The translations under genes and the position numbers were made by a program. The notes under the pieces are model-generated. The model was not told the DNA's origin, ran no database searches, and worked only from the letters and a program-made list of their open reading frames with translations. Below, piece by piece: positions 43,610 to 50,946 of a stretch of DNA of 64,000 nucleotides. Position 1 is the stretch's first letter. Every line of letters starts with the position of its first letter. The DNA is from UBA3537 sp965658025. GTDB lineage: Bacteria > Bacteroidota > Bacteroidia > Flavobacteriales > Flavobacteriaceae. Location: positions 142,204 to 206,203 of the forward strand of contig CBFHQL010000001.1 in the NCBI GenBank assembly GCA_965658025.1, read 5' to 3'.

Positions 43610-45712
43610 TTAGTTTAAAATTTGAAAAGCAATTAATGCAAAAATATAAGCAATAGTAGTCATCCCAACGAGTTGAATTAATGGCCATTTCCAACTTTTT
43701 GTTTCTCTTTTTACCACAGCAAGCGTACTCATGCACTGCATAGCAAAGGCATAAAAAAGCAGTAGAGAAATTCCTGAAGCAAAGGTGAACACTTTACGCC
43801 CATCGGCATAAGTTTCTTTAGACATTTTTGTTTTAATGGTATCAATACTTTCATTTTCCGAGGCACTTCCCACACTGTAAATGGTTGCTAAAGTCCCTAC
43901 AAAAACTTCTCTTGCTGCAAAAGAAGCTACCAACCCAATTCCAATTTTCCAATCGTACCCCAAAGGTTTAATAACGGGCTCAATGGTTTTCCCAATGATA
44001 CCGATGTAAGAGTGTTCTAAACGGTATGCAGCAACCCTATCTTCCAACTCAGCTTCTGAGCTATCGGCATACGCTTTTGTTACAAAGGTTTCAGCATTAT
44101 TAAACTTTTCTCCTGGGCCATAAGAAGCCAAAACCCATAATATGATAGAAATGGCTAAAATGATTTTTCCAGCTTCAAGAACAAAAGTTTTCGTTTTTTC
44201 AAATACGGTGATGAGTACATTTTTTAGTAAAGGCAGTTTGTAGTTAGGCATTTCGACCACAAAAAATGTTTTCCTATTTGTTTTCATGACACGATCTAAT
44301 ACATAAGCCGAAAACACAGCCATACCAAATCCAATAAGGTAGAGCAACATTAGGGTGAGTGCCTGGTAACTTAAGCCAAAAATATAGCCTTCAGGAATGA
44401 CCAAAGCAATGATAATCAAATAAACAGGCAAGCGTGCCGAACAGGTTGTAAATGGTGTAACCAAAATGGTAATGAGGCGTTCTTTCCAATTTTCAATATT
44501 TCGAGTAGCCATTACAGCGGGAATGGCACAAGCCGTACCCGAAATGAGGGGAACTAAACTCTTTCCGCTGAGTCCAAAACGCCGCATAATGCGGTCCATC
44601 AAAAAGACGACTCGACTCATATAGCCACTTTCTTCTAAAATGGAAATGAATAGAAACAAAAAAGCAATTTGAGGGATAAAAATCACAATTCCACCAATTC
44701 CAGAAACAATACCTTCAGCAACTAAATCGGTAACTTTCCCTCCACCAGGGTAGGTGTTTTTGACCCATTCTGCCAATCCTGCAAAAGTGGTATCAATCAA
44801 ATCCATAGGAAAGGTGGCCCAATCGTAAATGGCCTGAAAAATGGTGAGTAATATGATGAAGAAAATGACGTATCCCCAAACTTTATGTGTCAATACTCTG
44901 TCGAGTTTACTTCTTAAATCACGAGCTTTTGAACGGTCAATATTTTGCCCTTCTTTGAGCACATTATTGATAAACTGATAGCGCTTTATCGCTTCTTTTT
45001 GCTGAAGCCGTTTGAGTTCTGAGGCGGATTTTGTTTTAAACTTTGAAACATCAAGTTCTTGCCGTGTGATTTTCCCAAAATTTACGTCTTGGGTAATAAC
45101 TAACCAAAGCTTGTAAAGATCTTGATTGGGAAATGCTTTTTGTAAGCGATCAAAATAAACAGGGTCAATAGTGGATGCATCCAAACATTGCTGCGTAGGT
45201 AGGGTTTTATAATTTTCAATAAGGGATTTAAGCTCTTGAATGCCACTATTTTTTCGAGTACTGACCAATGCAATTTTGGTGTGCAATCGTTTTTCTAAAA
45301 CTTCAATTTCTAAAGAAATTCCTTTTCGATTCATCACATCACTCATATTGATGACCAATATGGTAGGAATTTTTAAATCTTTTACTTGTGTAAAGAGCAG
45401 AAGGTTTCGTTTTAGGTTTTCAACATCGCTCACAATAACAGCAACATCGGGATGGTCTTTGTCATTTTTGTTGAGCAACAACTCAATGACTACGTTTTCG
45501 TCTAGCGAAGAAGCGTTCAAGCTATAGGTGCCAGGAAGGTCCAAAATATGCGCTTTTACGCCTCTAGATAATCGGCAAACGCCTTGTTTTTTATCTACCG
45601 TAATACCAGGGTAATTACCCACTTTTTGATTCAGTCCAGTAAGGGCATTAAATACGGAGGTTTTTCCCGTATTAGGATTTCCAATAAGCGCAACATTTAA
45701 TTGTTTACTCAT
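43610..45712 (-). CDS. feoB: ferrous iron transporter FeoB
   Basis: A 700-residue inner-membrane Fe(II) importer. The N-terminal G domain has GNPNTGKTSVFNAL (G1), DLPGTYSL (G3) and NMSD (G4). Eleven or so membrane helices carry the Gate motifs with conserved Cys in SGTACAIPAVMATR and TPFTTCSARLPVY. It overlaps feoA by 8 bp and is followed by the Cys-rich peptide gene. Confidence 0.97.
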   Translation of the reverse strand: MSKQLNVALIGNPNTGKTSVFNALTGLNQKVGNYPGITVDKKQGVCRLSRGVKAHILDLPGTYSLNASSLDENVVIELLLNKNDKDHPDVAVIVSDVENLKRNLLLFTQVKDLKIPTILVINMSDVMNRKGISLEIEVLEKRLHTKIALVSTRKNSGIQELKSLIENYKTLPTQQCLDASTIDPVYFDRLQKAFPNQDLYKLWLVITQDVNFGKITRQELDVSKFKTKSASELKRLQQKEAIKRYQFINNVLKEGQNIDRSKARDLRSKLDRVLTHKVWGYVIFFIILLTIFQAIYDWATFPMDLIDTTFAGLAEWVKNTYPGGGKVTDLVAEGIVSGIGGIVIFIPQIAFLFLFISILEESGYMSRVVFLMDRIMRRFGLSGKSLVPLISGTACAIPAVMATRNIENWKERLITILVTPFTTCSARLPVYLIIIALVIPEGYIFGLSYQALTLMLLYLIGFGMAVFSAYVLDRVMKTNRKTFFVVEMPNYKLPLLKNVLITVFEKTKTFVLEAGKIILAISIILWVLASYGPGEKFNNAETFVTKAYADSSEAELEDRVAAYRLEHSYIGIIGKTIEPVIKPLGYDWKIGIGLVASFAAREVFVGTLATIYSVGSASENESIDTIKTKMSKETYADGRKVFTFASGISLLLFYAFAMQCMSTLAVVKRETKSWKWPLIQLVGMTTIAYIFALIAFQILN

Positions 45713-45938
45713 CGGTTTTATCTATAATTATTAGCGCAGCAGTTTCTTTACGAATGGCCAAATAACTGTCATTTACATTGAGGTACATAGGATCAGAAAA
45801 AGGCGCAAGCTGAAGCAGTTTGACTTTATTGCCGGGTAAGCATCCCATTTCCAATAGTTTTAGAGGAATATCTTTTGAAGAACTATCGGTAATAATGCCT
45901 TGCTCTCCTTTTTTAAGATCGGCAATGGTTATATTCAT
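45705..45938 (-). CDS. feoA: FeoA SH3-like protein
   Basis: A 77-residue SH3-like cytosolic partner of FeoB, with LKLLEMGCLPGNKVKLLQLAP as family core. It lies directly upstream of feoB and overlaps it by 8 bp. A -7 element TACTTTTG (minus strand, 45972-45965) lies 27 bp upstream of its ATG. Confidence 0.93.
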   Translation of the reverse strand: MNITIADLKKGEQGIITDSSSKDIPLKLLEMGCLPGNKVKLLQLAPFSDPMYLNVNDSYLAIRKETAALIIIDKTDE

Positions 45939-45942
45939 GCTT

Positions 45943-45960
45943 ATTTAGATTCGTTTTAAA
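45943..45960 (-). promoter_or_regulatory. weak DtxR-type operator candidate upstream of feoA
   Basis: On the minus strand TTTAAA-N6-CTAAAT has the same spacing as the palindrome at 41946-41963 and matches it at 9 of 12 arm positions. It lies between the -7 element (45972-45965) and the feoA ATG. The AT-rich background makes chance similarity possible. Confidence 0.3.
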
Positions 45961-45981
45961 GAAGCAAAAGTAATAAAAAGA

Positions 45982-46656
45982 TTAGTTATTGTAGCTTGCT
46001 TTTAACACTTTTATATCATCCAGTAGTTTTTCAATGGCTTTGGGGTCGGTGCCATCATAAAATCCTCGAATTTGCTTCTTTTTGTCGATAAGCATAAAAT
46101 TTTCGGTGTGGATCATGTCATAAGGCCCCCCATCACCACTGGTTTTTACAGCTAAATATGACGTTCTTGCAAGGTCATAAATTTGCTTTTTATCCCCAGT
46201 AACCAAATTCCATTTGCTCGAATTCACTAATTTCTTTTTGGCATAGCGCTTTAATTGTGCAACGCTATCAATTTCTGGAGTAACCGTATGTGATAACAGC
46301 AAAATTTCTGGATCAGAAATGGTTTGTTTTTGAATTTCATACATATGATCGGTCATGATCGGGCAAATGGTCTGACAGGTTGTAAAAAAGAAATCGGCGA
46401 CATAAATTTTGTCTTTGTAAAATGCTTGTGTTATGGTATCGCCATTTTGATTGACGAGTTTGAAATCGGCAATTTTATGGTATTTCTTTTTGTGCTGAAT
46501 TGTGCTATCTACCAATTCGAAATTCACTTGTGCAGGTTGATATATGGGGAGGACTTTTGTTGGGGTCAAAATGTTATAAAACGAAATGATAATTATCGCC
46601 GAAAGCACCACCATAGTGGTAATAAATAGTTTGTATTTTTTAAATGTTTTCAGCAT
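45982..46656 (-). CDS. SCO1/SenC family copper/redox protein
   Basis: A 224-residue membrane-anchored thioredoxin-fold protein with an N-terminal helix (about 10-28). The copper-binding CxxxC is FFTTCQTICPIMTDHM, and the downstream His is in MIHTENFMLID. SCO proteins deliver copper to the CuA site of cytochrome c oxidase or reduce its Cys pair. No oxidase genes are in the window. It is 43 bp upstream of feoA on the same strand. Confidence 0.92.
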   Translation of the reverse strand: MLKTFKKYKLFITTMVVLSAIIIISFYNILTPTKVLPIYQPAQVNFELVDSTIQHKKKYHKIADFKLVNQNGDTITQAFYKDKIYVADFFFTTCQTICPIMTDHMYEIQKQTISDPEILLLSHTVTPEIDSVAQLKRYAKKKLVNSSKWNLVTGDKKQIYDLARTSYLAVKTSGDGGPYDMIHTENFMLIDKKKQIRGFYDGTDPKAIEKLLDDIKVLKASYNN

Positions 46657-46792
46657 GAATCAATTGTGCACTACAAAGGTACAATACAAAGCTCAAAAAG
46701 CGAATGAAATTAGTGAAGAAATCTGTTTTTACATTGGTTTTGTTCCTAAGTCTAAAACCGCTACATTTGTTGACCAAATTATGCTATCCACT

Positions 46793-48133
46793 ATGGAATT
46801 TTTTATTAAAATAAGCCAATTTTTACTGAGTCTTTCACTTTTAATTGTACTGCACGAACTGGGTCATTTTATTCCTGCCAAGCTGTTCAAAACACGTGTC
46901 GAAAAGTTTTACCTGTTCTTTGATGTAAAATATTCATTATTCAAAAAGAAAATTGGCGAAACGGTCTATGGCATCGGCTGGTTGCCTTTGGGAGGTTATG
47001 TCAAAATTTCTGGGATGATTGATGAAAGCATGGATACCGAACAAATGCAGCAAGAACCTCAACCTTGGGAGTTCCGCTCCAAACCGTCGTGGCAACGTTT
47101 GATTATTATGTTGGGCGGTGTTACAGTCAATTTTATTTTGGCCGCAATTATATACATATTTATGGCGTTTGTTTATGGTACTTCTGATGTGGATGCCAAT
47201 ACTGTCAAGGGGGGTTATGAAATTTACAACCCTGTTTTGCAAGAGATTGGACTAAAAGATGGGGACAAAGTTTTGGCCATAAATGATCATAAAATTGAGT
47301 ATTTTTCGGATATCCGTAAACATATTTTAGAGGCCCAAACGATGACGATTGAACGTGAGGGGCAGCAACAAACCATTGATTTTCCTATAGACTTTTTGGG
47401 GCAATTGAGTGCCAGTAAGAAAAGAGGGCTTATAAACTTAAGGCAACCTTTTATTTTCGATTCTTATCGGGACAATTCTATTAATTCTTCGGTGGATTTA
47501 CAAAAAGGCGATGTTTTTAAAGCTATAAATGGACAACAAGCAGAATTTTTTGATGAGGTTGCTTCAATACTTCAGACGTTAAAAAATCAGACCGCTACGG
47601 CCACACTTGAGCGTGATGGAGCTTTAATTTCTCGTGAGCTACAAATTACTTCAGAAGGCACTTTTGAGCTTTTTGTTTCCCAATCGATGAATGACTATCA
47701 AGATGCTGGCTATTTTGACATCATTCAAAAAGAATATGATTTTGGAGAAAGTATAGGCGTTGGTTTGGATCGTTTTGTGTCGCAAATGTCGGCCTATTGG
47801 ATGCAGTTGAAACTCATTTTTTCGCCAAGTACAGGCGCCTACAAAGGGGTTGGGGGCTTTAAAGCGATTTTTGATATTTTCCCAGATTCATGGAGCTGGG
47901 AATCGTTTTGGGGCATTACGGCCTTTTTATCGATTATGTTGGGGGTTCTAAATTTGTTACCTATCCCTGCATTGGATGGCGGACATGTCATGTTTTTGTT
48001 ATACGAAATGGTTTCAGGGCGTAAGCCAGGGGACAAGTTTATGGAATATGCGCAGACGGTTGGGTTTTTTATCTTGATTGCCTTGGTATTGTTTGCCAAT
48101 GGGAACGATATTTTTAAAGCGGTTTTTGGGTAA
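46793..48133 (+). CDS. rseP: RseP-type site-2 (intramembrane) metalloprotease
   Basis: A 446-residue membrane protease. The zinc site HELGH lies in the first helix (LIVLHELGHFIPAKLF). PDZ domains occupy the middle, and the C-terminal NLLPIPALDGGHV block supplies the third metal ligand. It cuts anti-sigma factors or signal-peptide remnants in the inner membrane. ATG 46793 gives the standard MEFFIKISQ start; upstream in-frame starts (46781, 46586) would add non-conserved residues or overlap the SCO gene. TACATTTG at 46772-46779 could be the -7 element, which would leave a very short leader. Confidence 0.93.
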   Translation: MEFFIKISQFLLSLSLLIVLHELGHFIPAKLFKTRVEKFYLFFDVKYSLFKKKIGETVYGIGWLPLGGYVKISGMIDESMDTEQMQQEPQPWEFRSKPSWQRLIIMLGGVTVNFILAAIIYIFMAFVYGTSDVDANTVKGGYEIYNPVLQEIGLKDGDKVLAINDHKIEYFSDIRKHILEAQTMTIEREGQQQTIDFPIDFLGQLSASKKRGLINLRQPFIFDSYRDNSINSSVDLQKGDVFKAINGQQAEFFDEVASILQTLKNQTATATLERDGALISRELQITSEGTFELFVSQSMNDYQDAGYFDIIQKEYDFGESIGVGLDRFVSQMSAYWMQLKLIFSPSTGAYKGVGGFKAIFDIFPDSWSWESFWGITAFLSIMLGVLNLLPIPALDGGHVMFLLYEMVSGRKPGDKFMEYAQTVGFFILIALVLFANGNDIFKAVFG

Positions 48134-48151
48134 TTATTTTTAGTTTTCTAT

Positions 48152-48181
48152 TTGTGTAAACTAAAAAATGCTATATATTTG
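48152..48181 (+). promoter_or_regulatory. promoter of the tRNA-Asn gene
   Basis: A TTG (48152-48154), 19 bases, then TATATTTG (48174-48181), matching the Bacteroidota TTG-N(17-23)-TAnnTTTG promoter. It ends 17 bp before the mature tRNA. Confidence 0.75.
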
Positions 48182-48198
48182 CCCACCTAAACGAAAAT

Positions 48199-48272
48199 TC
48201 CTCCTTAGCTCAGTTGGTTAGAGCATCTGACTGTTAATCAGAGGGTCCTTGGTTCGAGCCCAAGAGGAGGAG
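48199..48272 (+). tRNA. tRNA-Asn (GTT)
   Basis: 74 bases. The acceptor stem TCCTCCT pairs with AGGAGGA followed by discriminator G. The D-arm is AGCTCAGTTGGTTAGAGC, the anticodon arm is CTGACTGTTAATCAG with anticodon GTT, and the T-arm contains GGTTCGAGCCC. CCA is not encoded. The sequence is intact. Confidence 0.97.
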
Positions 48273-48273
48273 C

Positions 48274-48301
48274 AAAAGCTTTACAGCGATGTAGGGCTTT
48301 T
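48274..48301 (+). terminator. intrinsic terminator of tRNA-Asn
   Basis: A 12-bp stem AAAAGCTTTACA / TGTAGGGCTTTT (two G-U pairs) with a GCGA tetraloop, followed by more T residues, directly after the tRNA. Confidence 0.85.
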
Positions 48302-48307
48302 TTTATG

Positions 48308-48338
48308 GGCGCTTACCTTCTCTAACCACGTTTCGAAA
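48308..48338. repeat. 31-bp direct repeat, copy 1
   Basis: Shares 30 of 31 bases with 50126-50156 in the same orientation; the core CTCTAACCACGTTTCGAAA is identical. It lies 36 bases after tRNA-Asn. The 185 bases from the tRNA to the next gene otherwise hold only the terminator and a -7 element (TATATTTG, 48432-48439). Confidence 0.85.
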
Positions 48339-48458
48339 TTTGCTTTTAGTTGTTTTCTCAACACGCTTTGTTCCAAAGCTACTGCGCTACGTATGTACTC
48401 TTTATGTATCAAAAATTGAAATAAAATTCTATATATTTGACTAAACCAATTTAATAAT

Positions 48459-48905
48459 ATGAAAAAACTACTCTTACTCTCCGCTTTATTCATCACCGCT
48501 TGTAGTAGTGATGATAATGATAATTCAAATGATAATAATTCCAACGACCCAATTGTAGGGACTTGGAAAATATTTTACTCAGAAGCTACTGACGCCTCAA
48601 ATAATTGGCAAGGAGGTTTTGAAACCCCTATTGGCGATTTTACTTGGATATTCAATTCTGATGGCAGCTACGATATAATTGATGGAGGTTTTTTAGAGGA
48701 AAATATGGGAACTTGGACTAATGTTGGTGATAATATTTATAAATTCACAGAAGGTCAAGACGAGTTATTTGACACACTTACTTTTTTGTGTTCAAATAAT
48801 ATTCTTATTTATGATTTTGGTGGAGCATATAGCGAATTAGAGTATTTTCAAAAAGAGGGATACAACTACCAAAATTGCAATGAAATAACTTATAACGCTA
48901 ACTAA
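48459..48905 (+). CDS. small lipoprotein, lipocalin-like
   Basis: A 148-residue lipoprotein with lipobox ITAC (Cys 15). The Cys is followed by SSDDNDNSND, resembling the acidic surface-export signal of flavobacterial lipoproteins. The mature part begins PIVGTWKIFY and contains FTWIFNSDGSYDI, as in lipocalin-like stress or uncharacterised lipoproteins of this phylum. It is a paralogue of the frameshifted gene that starts directly after its stop (48905/48906). A -7 element TATATTTG (48432-48439) is 19 bp upstream. No function is known. Confidence 0.82.
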   Translation: MKKLLLLSALFITACSSDDNDNSNDNNSNDPIVGTWKIFYSEATDASNNWQGGFETPIGDFTWIFNSDGSYDIIDGGFLEENMGTWTNVGDNIYKFTEGQDELFDTLTFLCSNNILIYDFGGAYSELEYFQKEGYNYQNCNEITYNAN

Positions 48906-49321
48906 ATGAAAAAACCACTCTTACTCTCTGCTTTATTCATCTTCGGTTGTAGTAGTGATAATGATTCTGAAGATATTCCATTACCAGCTTACACAGTTGA
49001 AGGTAAATGGATATGGTCACCAACTGAAAATAGGTCTGATGCTAATACAATGTACATATTTGAGAATGGGATAAGGTATACCTATTATTGTACTTCTGAA
49101 ATTTCTAATGATTGCCAATCTCTCTTTGAATCGTTTCAAGCAAACGATGGAAATCATATTCCAGGTACTAATCCGTATACATTTGAAAATGACACATAAG
49201 AGTTGATTTGCATTTTGGTAATGAATTAGTGACACAGATTACATTTGAATGTGATGGTGGTAAACTTCTTATGGACGAAGTGTTTAGTCAACTTTGGAGG
49301 TTAAATTCTGACTGTAACTAA
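48906..49321 (+). pseudogene. small lipoprotein, frameshifted
   Basis: The frame opens like its upstream paralogue (KPLLLSALFIFGC, Cys 15, then SSDNDSEDI) and contains VEGKWIWSPTENRSDANTMY, but stops at 49199 after FENDT. One base later the frame continues without a stop as VDLHFGNELVTQITFECDGG to SQLWRLNSDCN and a TAA at 49321. One missing base near 49193-49200 explains both. The restored protein would be 138 residues, close to the 148 of its paralogue. Either a real pseudogene or a sequencing error. Confidence 0.78.
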
Positions 49322-49414
49322 ACCATAGGTATATCTTCTTCCTTCAATTCTATTATTTCTAATATTTTTTAGAAGGTTAAACGTATAATAGCAGTATTAC
49401 TTTTAAAATAAAAG

Positions 49415-49422
49415 CTATATTT
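49415..49422 (+). promoter_or_regulatory. -7 element for the small membrane-protein cluster
   Basis: TATATTTG fits the consensus and lies 55 bp upstream of the ORF at 49478. The rest of 49322-49477 shows no gene. Confidence 0.45.
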
Positions 49423-49477
49423 GGAGCGTGATAGAATCCAAAATGTGATTAGGGAAAGATATTTGAAAAAATAAAAA

Positions 49478-49723
49478 ATGATTAAAAAATATTTGGGAAT
49501 AGTTGGCTTTTTATTGTCATTGGTTGGAATTATTACTACAATTATTTGTGAATGGAAAGGAACTGATGTTAAACCACTTGGTGAAATTTCTTTCTTCTTT
49601 TGGATTAGTACGATGACTATTAGTAGCGAGATAAATAAAGAAAAACCTAATAAGTGGTGGATATACACAGTATCAATAGGAGGATTTGCAGCAATTGGTG
49701 CATTGATTTATTTATATAGATAA
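49478..49723 (+). CDS. small two-to-three-helix membrane protein
   Basis: 81 residues: a first helix IVGFLLSLVGIITTIICEW, a middle hydrophobic segment FFFWISTMTIS, and a third helix SIGGFAAIGALIYLYR at the C-terminus. I do not recognise the family. It is the first of three very short membrane-protein genes in a row (49478, 49738, 49908). Confidence 0.6.
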   Translation: MIKKYLGIVGFLLSLVGIITTIICEWKGTDVKPLGEISFFFWISTMTISSEINKEKPNKWWIYTVSIGGFAAIGALIYLYR

Positions 49724-49737
49724 CAAAAAATAAACGA

Positions 49738-49911
49738 ATGAAAAAGTGGTATATCTTCTATATTACACTATTAATTGCTATGCTTGTTAATGGTTATTTT
49801 GGGATTTACAAAGAAATGTGGGCATATGCCGGACCTATAAATATGTTAGGTATTTCAATTCTATGTTTTGCTAATGCATATGAATACTATCTAAAGAAAA
49901 AGAAAAAATGA
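49738..49911 (+). CDS. tiny membrane protein, 57 aa
   Basis: The product opens MKKWYIFYITLLIAMLVNGY and ends in a run of five Lys (YLKKKKK). It has two hydrophobic segments (about 5-20 and 33-49) with a short linker. It begins 14 bp after the previous ORF and its TGA stop overlaps the next ATG (ATGA), which supports real translation. Family unknown. Confidence 0.6.
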   Translation: MKKWYIFYITLLIAMLVNGYFGIYKEMWAYAGPINMLGISILCFANAYEYYLKKKKK

Positions 49912-50093
49912 AGAATAAAGTAAAATATGCAAAATCGTTAGTTATAGCTTCTATAGTTGTTTCTTTAGGTGCCATAGGATGGGGAATTTATGAATTAATC
50001 AATAGTGAGTTTTTAATTGGTTCAGGGTTTATTTTTGCGGCTGTTGCTATGAGTTGGAATGATTGGAGGACTTTATTTAAAGGGAATAAATAA
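49908..50093 (+). CDS. tiny membrane protein, 61 aa
   Basis: The product has two helices (LVIASIVVSLGAIGWGIYEL and FLIGSGFIFAAVAMSW) and a basic C-terminus (RTLFKGNK). It overlaps the 57-residue ORF by 4 bp. Family unknown; the coupling suggests a small membrane complex. Confidence 0.6.
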   Translation: MKNKVKYAKSLVIASIVVSLGAIGWGIYELINSEFLIGSGFIFAAVAMSWNDWRTLFKGNK

Positions 50094-50125
50094 AGCAAAA
50101 AATTGCAATATTTGGCTACATTAGT

Positions 50126-50156
50126 GGCGCTCACCTTCTCTAACCACGTTTCGAAA
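50126..50156. repeat. 31-bp direct repeat, copy 2
   Basis: 30 of 31 bases identical to copy 1 at 48308-48338, same orientation. The two copies bracket the two lipoprotein genes and the three tiny membrane-protein genes (1818 bp from start to start). Confidence 0.85.
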
Positions 50157-50188
50157 GGCACTTCAAAAGGAATCAAATAATATTTAAG

Positions 50189-50571
50189 CTAATTACTTTC
50201 AATCAAAGCGACAATTTTATTGTCATTTTTTAAATCTTTGATCGTAATTCTTGTATATGGTTATATGTCAAAAACATATCTACCTATAAAAATCACCTCG
50301 TCGTAAAGAATCATTTCTCGGTTATTGGTGTCTTTTACATTCTTTTTATCAAAATAGTCCCCAACATCCAGTCCAGCAGAAAACAATGCAGACTCCCAAT
50401 CATTTTCATAAGACGAAAAAGTTTTATGATAAACCACAAACGTTTCTTTCAAGTCCAATCCTTTATTGACGACCTTAAGTTCCGATTTTTTTATTTTTCG
50501 GAGCTGTTTTTAGAATATTGAGCAAAGCCAAAAAAAGGCACCAACAACAGAATTATAATTATTTTTTTCAT
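50189..50571 (-). pseudogene. decayed small secreted protein gene
   Basis: On the minus strand an ATG at 50571 encodes a signal peptide (KKIIIILLLVPFFGFAQ) and stops after SKNSSEK in an A5-T-A7 run. Adding one A there restores a frame that continues as KKSELKVVNKGLDLKETF to GRYVFDI, where an in-frame TAA occurs (50261-50263). Beyond it the same frame goes on as TRITIKDLKNDNKIVALIES to a stop at 50189. So one frameshift plus one nonsense codon separate three protein-like pieces. Function unknown; the family is not recognised. Confidence 0.65.
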
Positions 50572-50587
50572 TTTGTTTAATTTATTT

Positions 50588-50606
50588 TATATTTGGTTAA
50601 ACCAAA
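50588..50606. promoter_or_regulatory. -7 element and palindrome upstream of the TM2 gene
   Basis: TATATTTG (50588-50595) is the -7 element. It overlaps TTTGGTT-A-AACCAAA (50592-50606), a perfect 7-bp inverted repeat 10 bp before the TM2 ATG and between it and the decayed divergent gene. Confidence 0.5.
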
Positions 50607-50616
50607 ATTAAACATT

Positions 50617-50946
50617 ATGAATAAATTTTTATTACTCACATTCCTTTTATTATTTTCCACATCATCATTTGCACATTTTCCGGTGACCAAACAAACCGTT
50701 ACTGAAAATGTATCAACTGTAGAAACTGCAACCATCACTCCAGTTACTCCATTAGCATCTGGTGGTAATTCTCAAGTTGCGGCACTATTACTATGCTTCT
50801 TCTTAGGTGGATTAGGAATTCACAGATTTTATCTTGGAGATACTTGGCAAGGGATTGTTCAGTTATTGACCTTTGGTGTCCTTGGAATTTGGACCCTTAT
50901 TGATTTTATCATGCTCTGTACAGGTGATTTAGGACCAGGGTGGTAA
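50617..50946 (+). CDS. TM2 domain-containing protein
   Basis: A 109-residue protein: a signal peptide (MNKFLLLTFLLLFSTSSFA), a Thr/Val-rich linker, then a TM2 domain (about 48-107) with two helices around the conserved GGLGIHRFYLGDTWQGI loop and a terminal DLGPGW. ATG 50617 is chosen because it gives a clean signal peptide; a start at 50593 would only add eight residues. TM2 proteins are of unknown function in bacteria. Confidence 0.88.
   Translation: MNKFLLLTFLLLFSTSSFAHFPVTKQTVTENVSTVETATITPVTPLASGGNSQVAALLLCFFLGGLGIHRFYLGDTWQGIVQLLTFGVLGIWTLIDFIMLCTGDLGPGW

Noticed and set aside
46586..46792. 69-residue N-terminal extension of the RseP-type protease
   Set aside because: It would overlap the divergent SCO gene start and is not hydrophobic or family-like; MEFFIKISQ at 46793 is the natural start.
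48281..48544. 87-codon minus-strand frame ending at the tRNA terminator
   Set aside because: Overlaps the start of the lipoprotein gene and the terminator; only the FETWLEKVSA part recurs, which is explained by the 31-bp repeat.
48199..50156. Complete integrative element or prophage at tRNA-Asn
   Set aside because: No integrase, transposase or phage structural gene; the direct repeats do not copy the tRNA 3' end.
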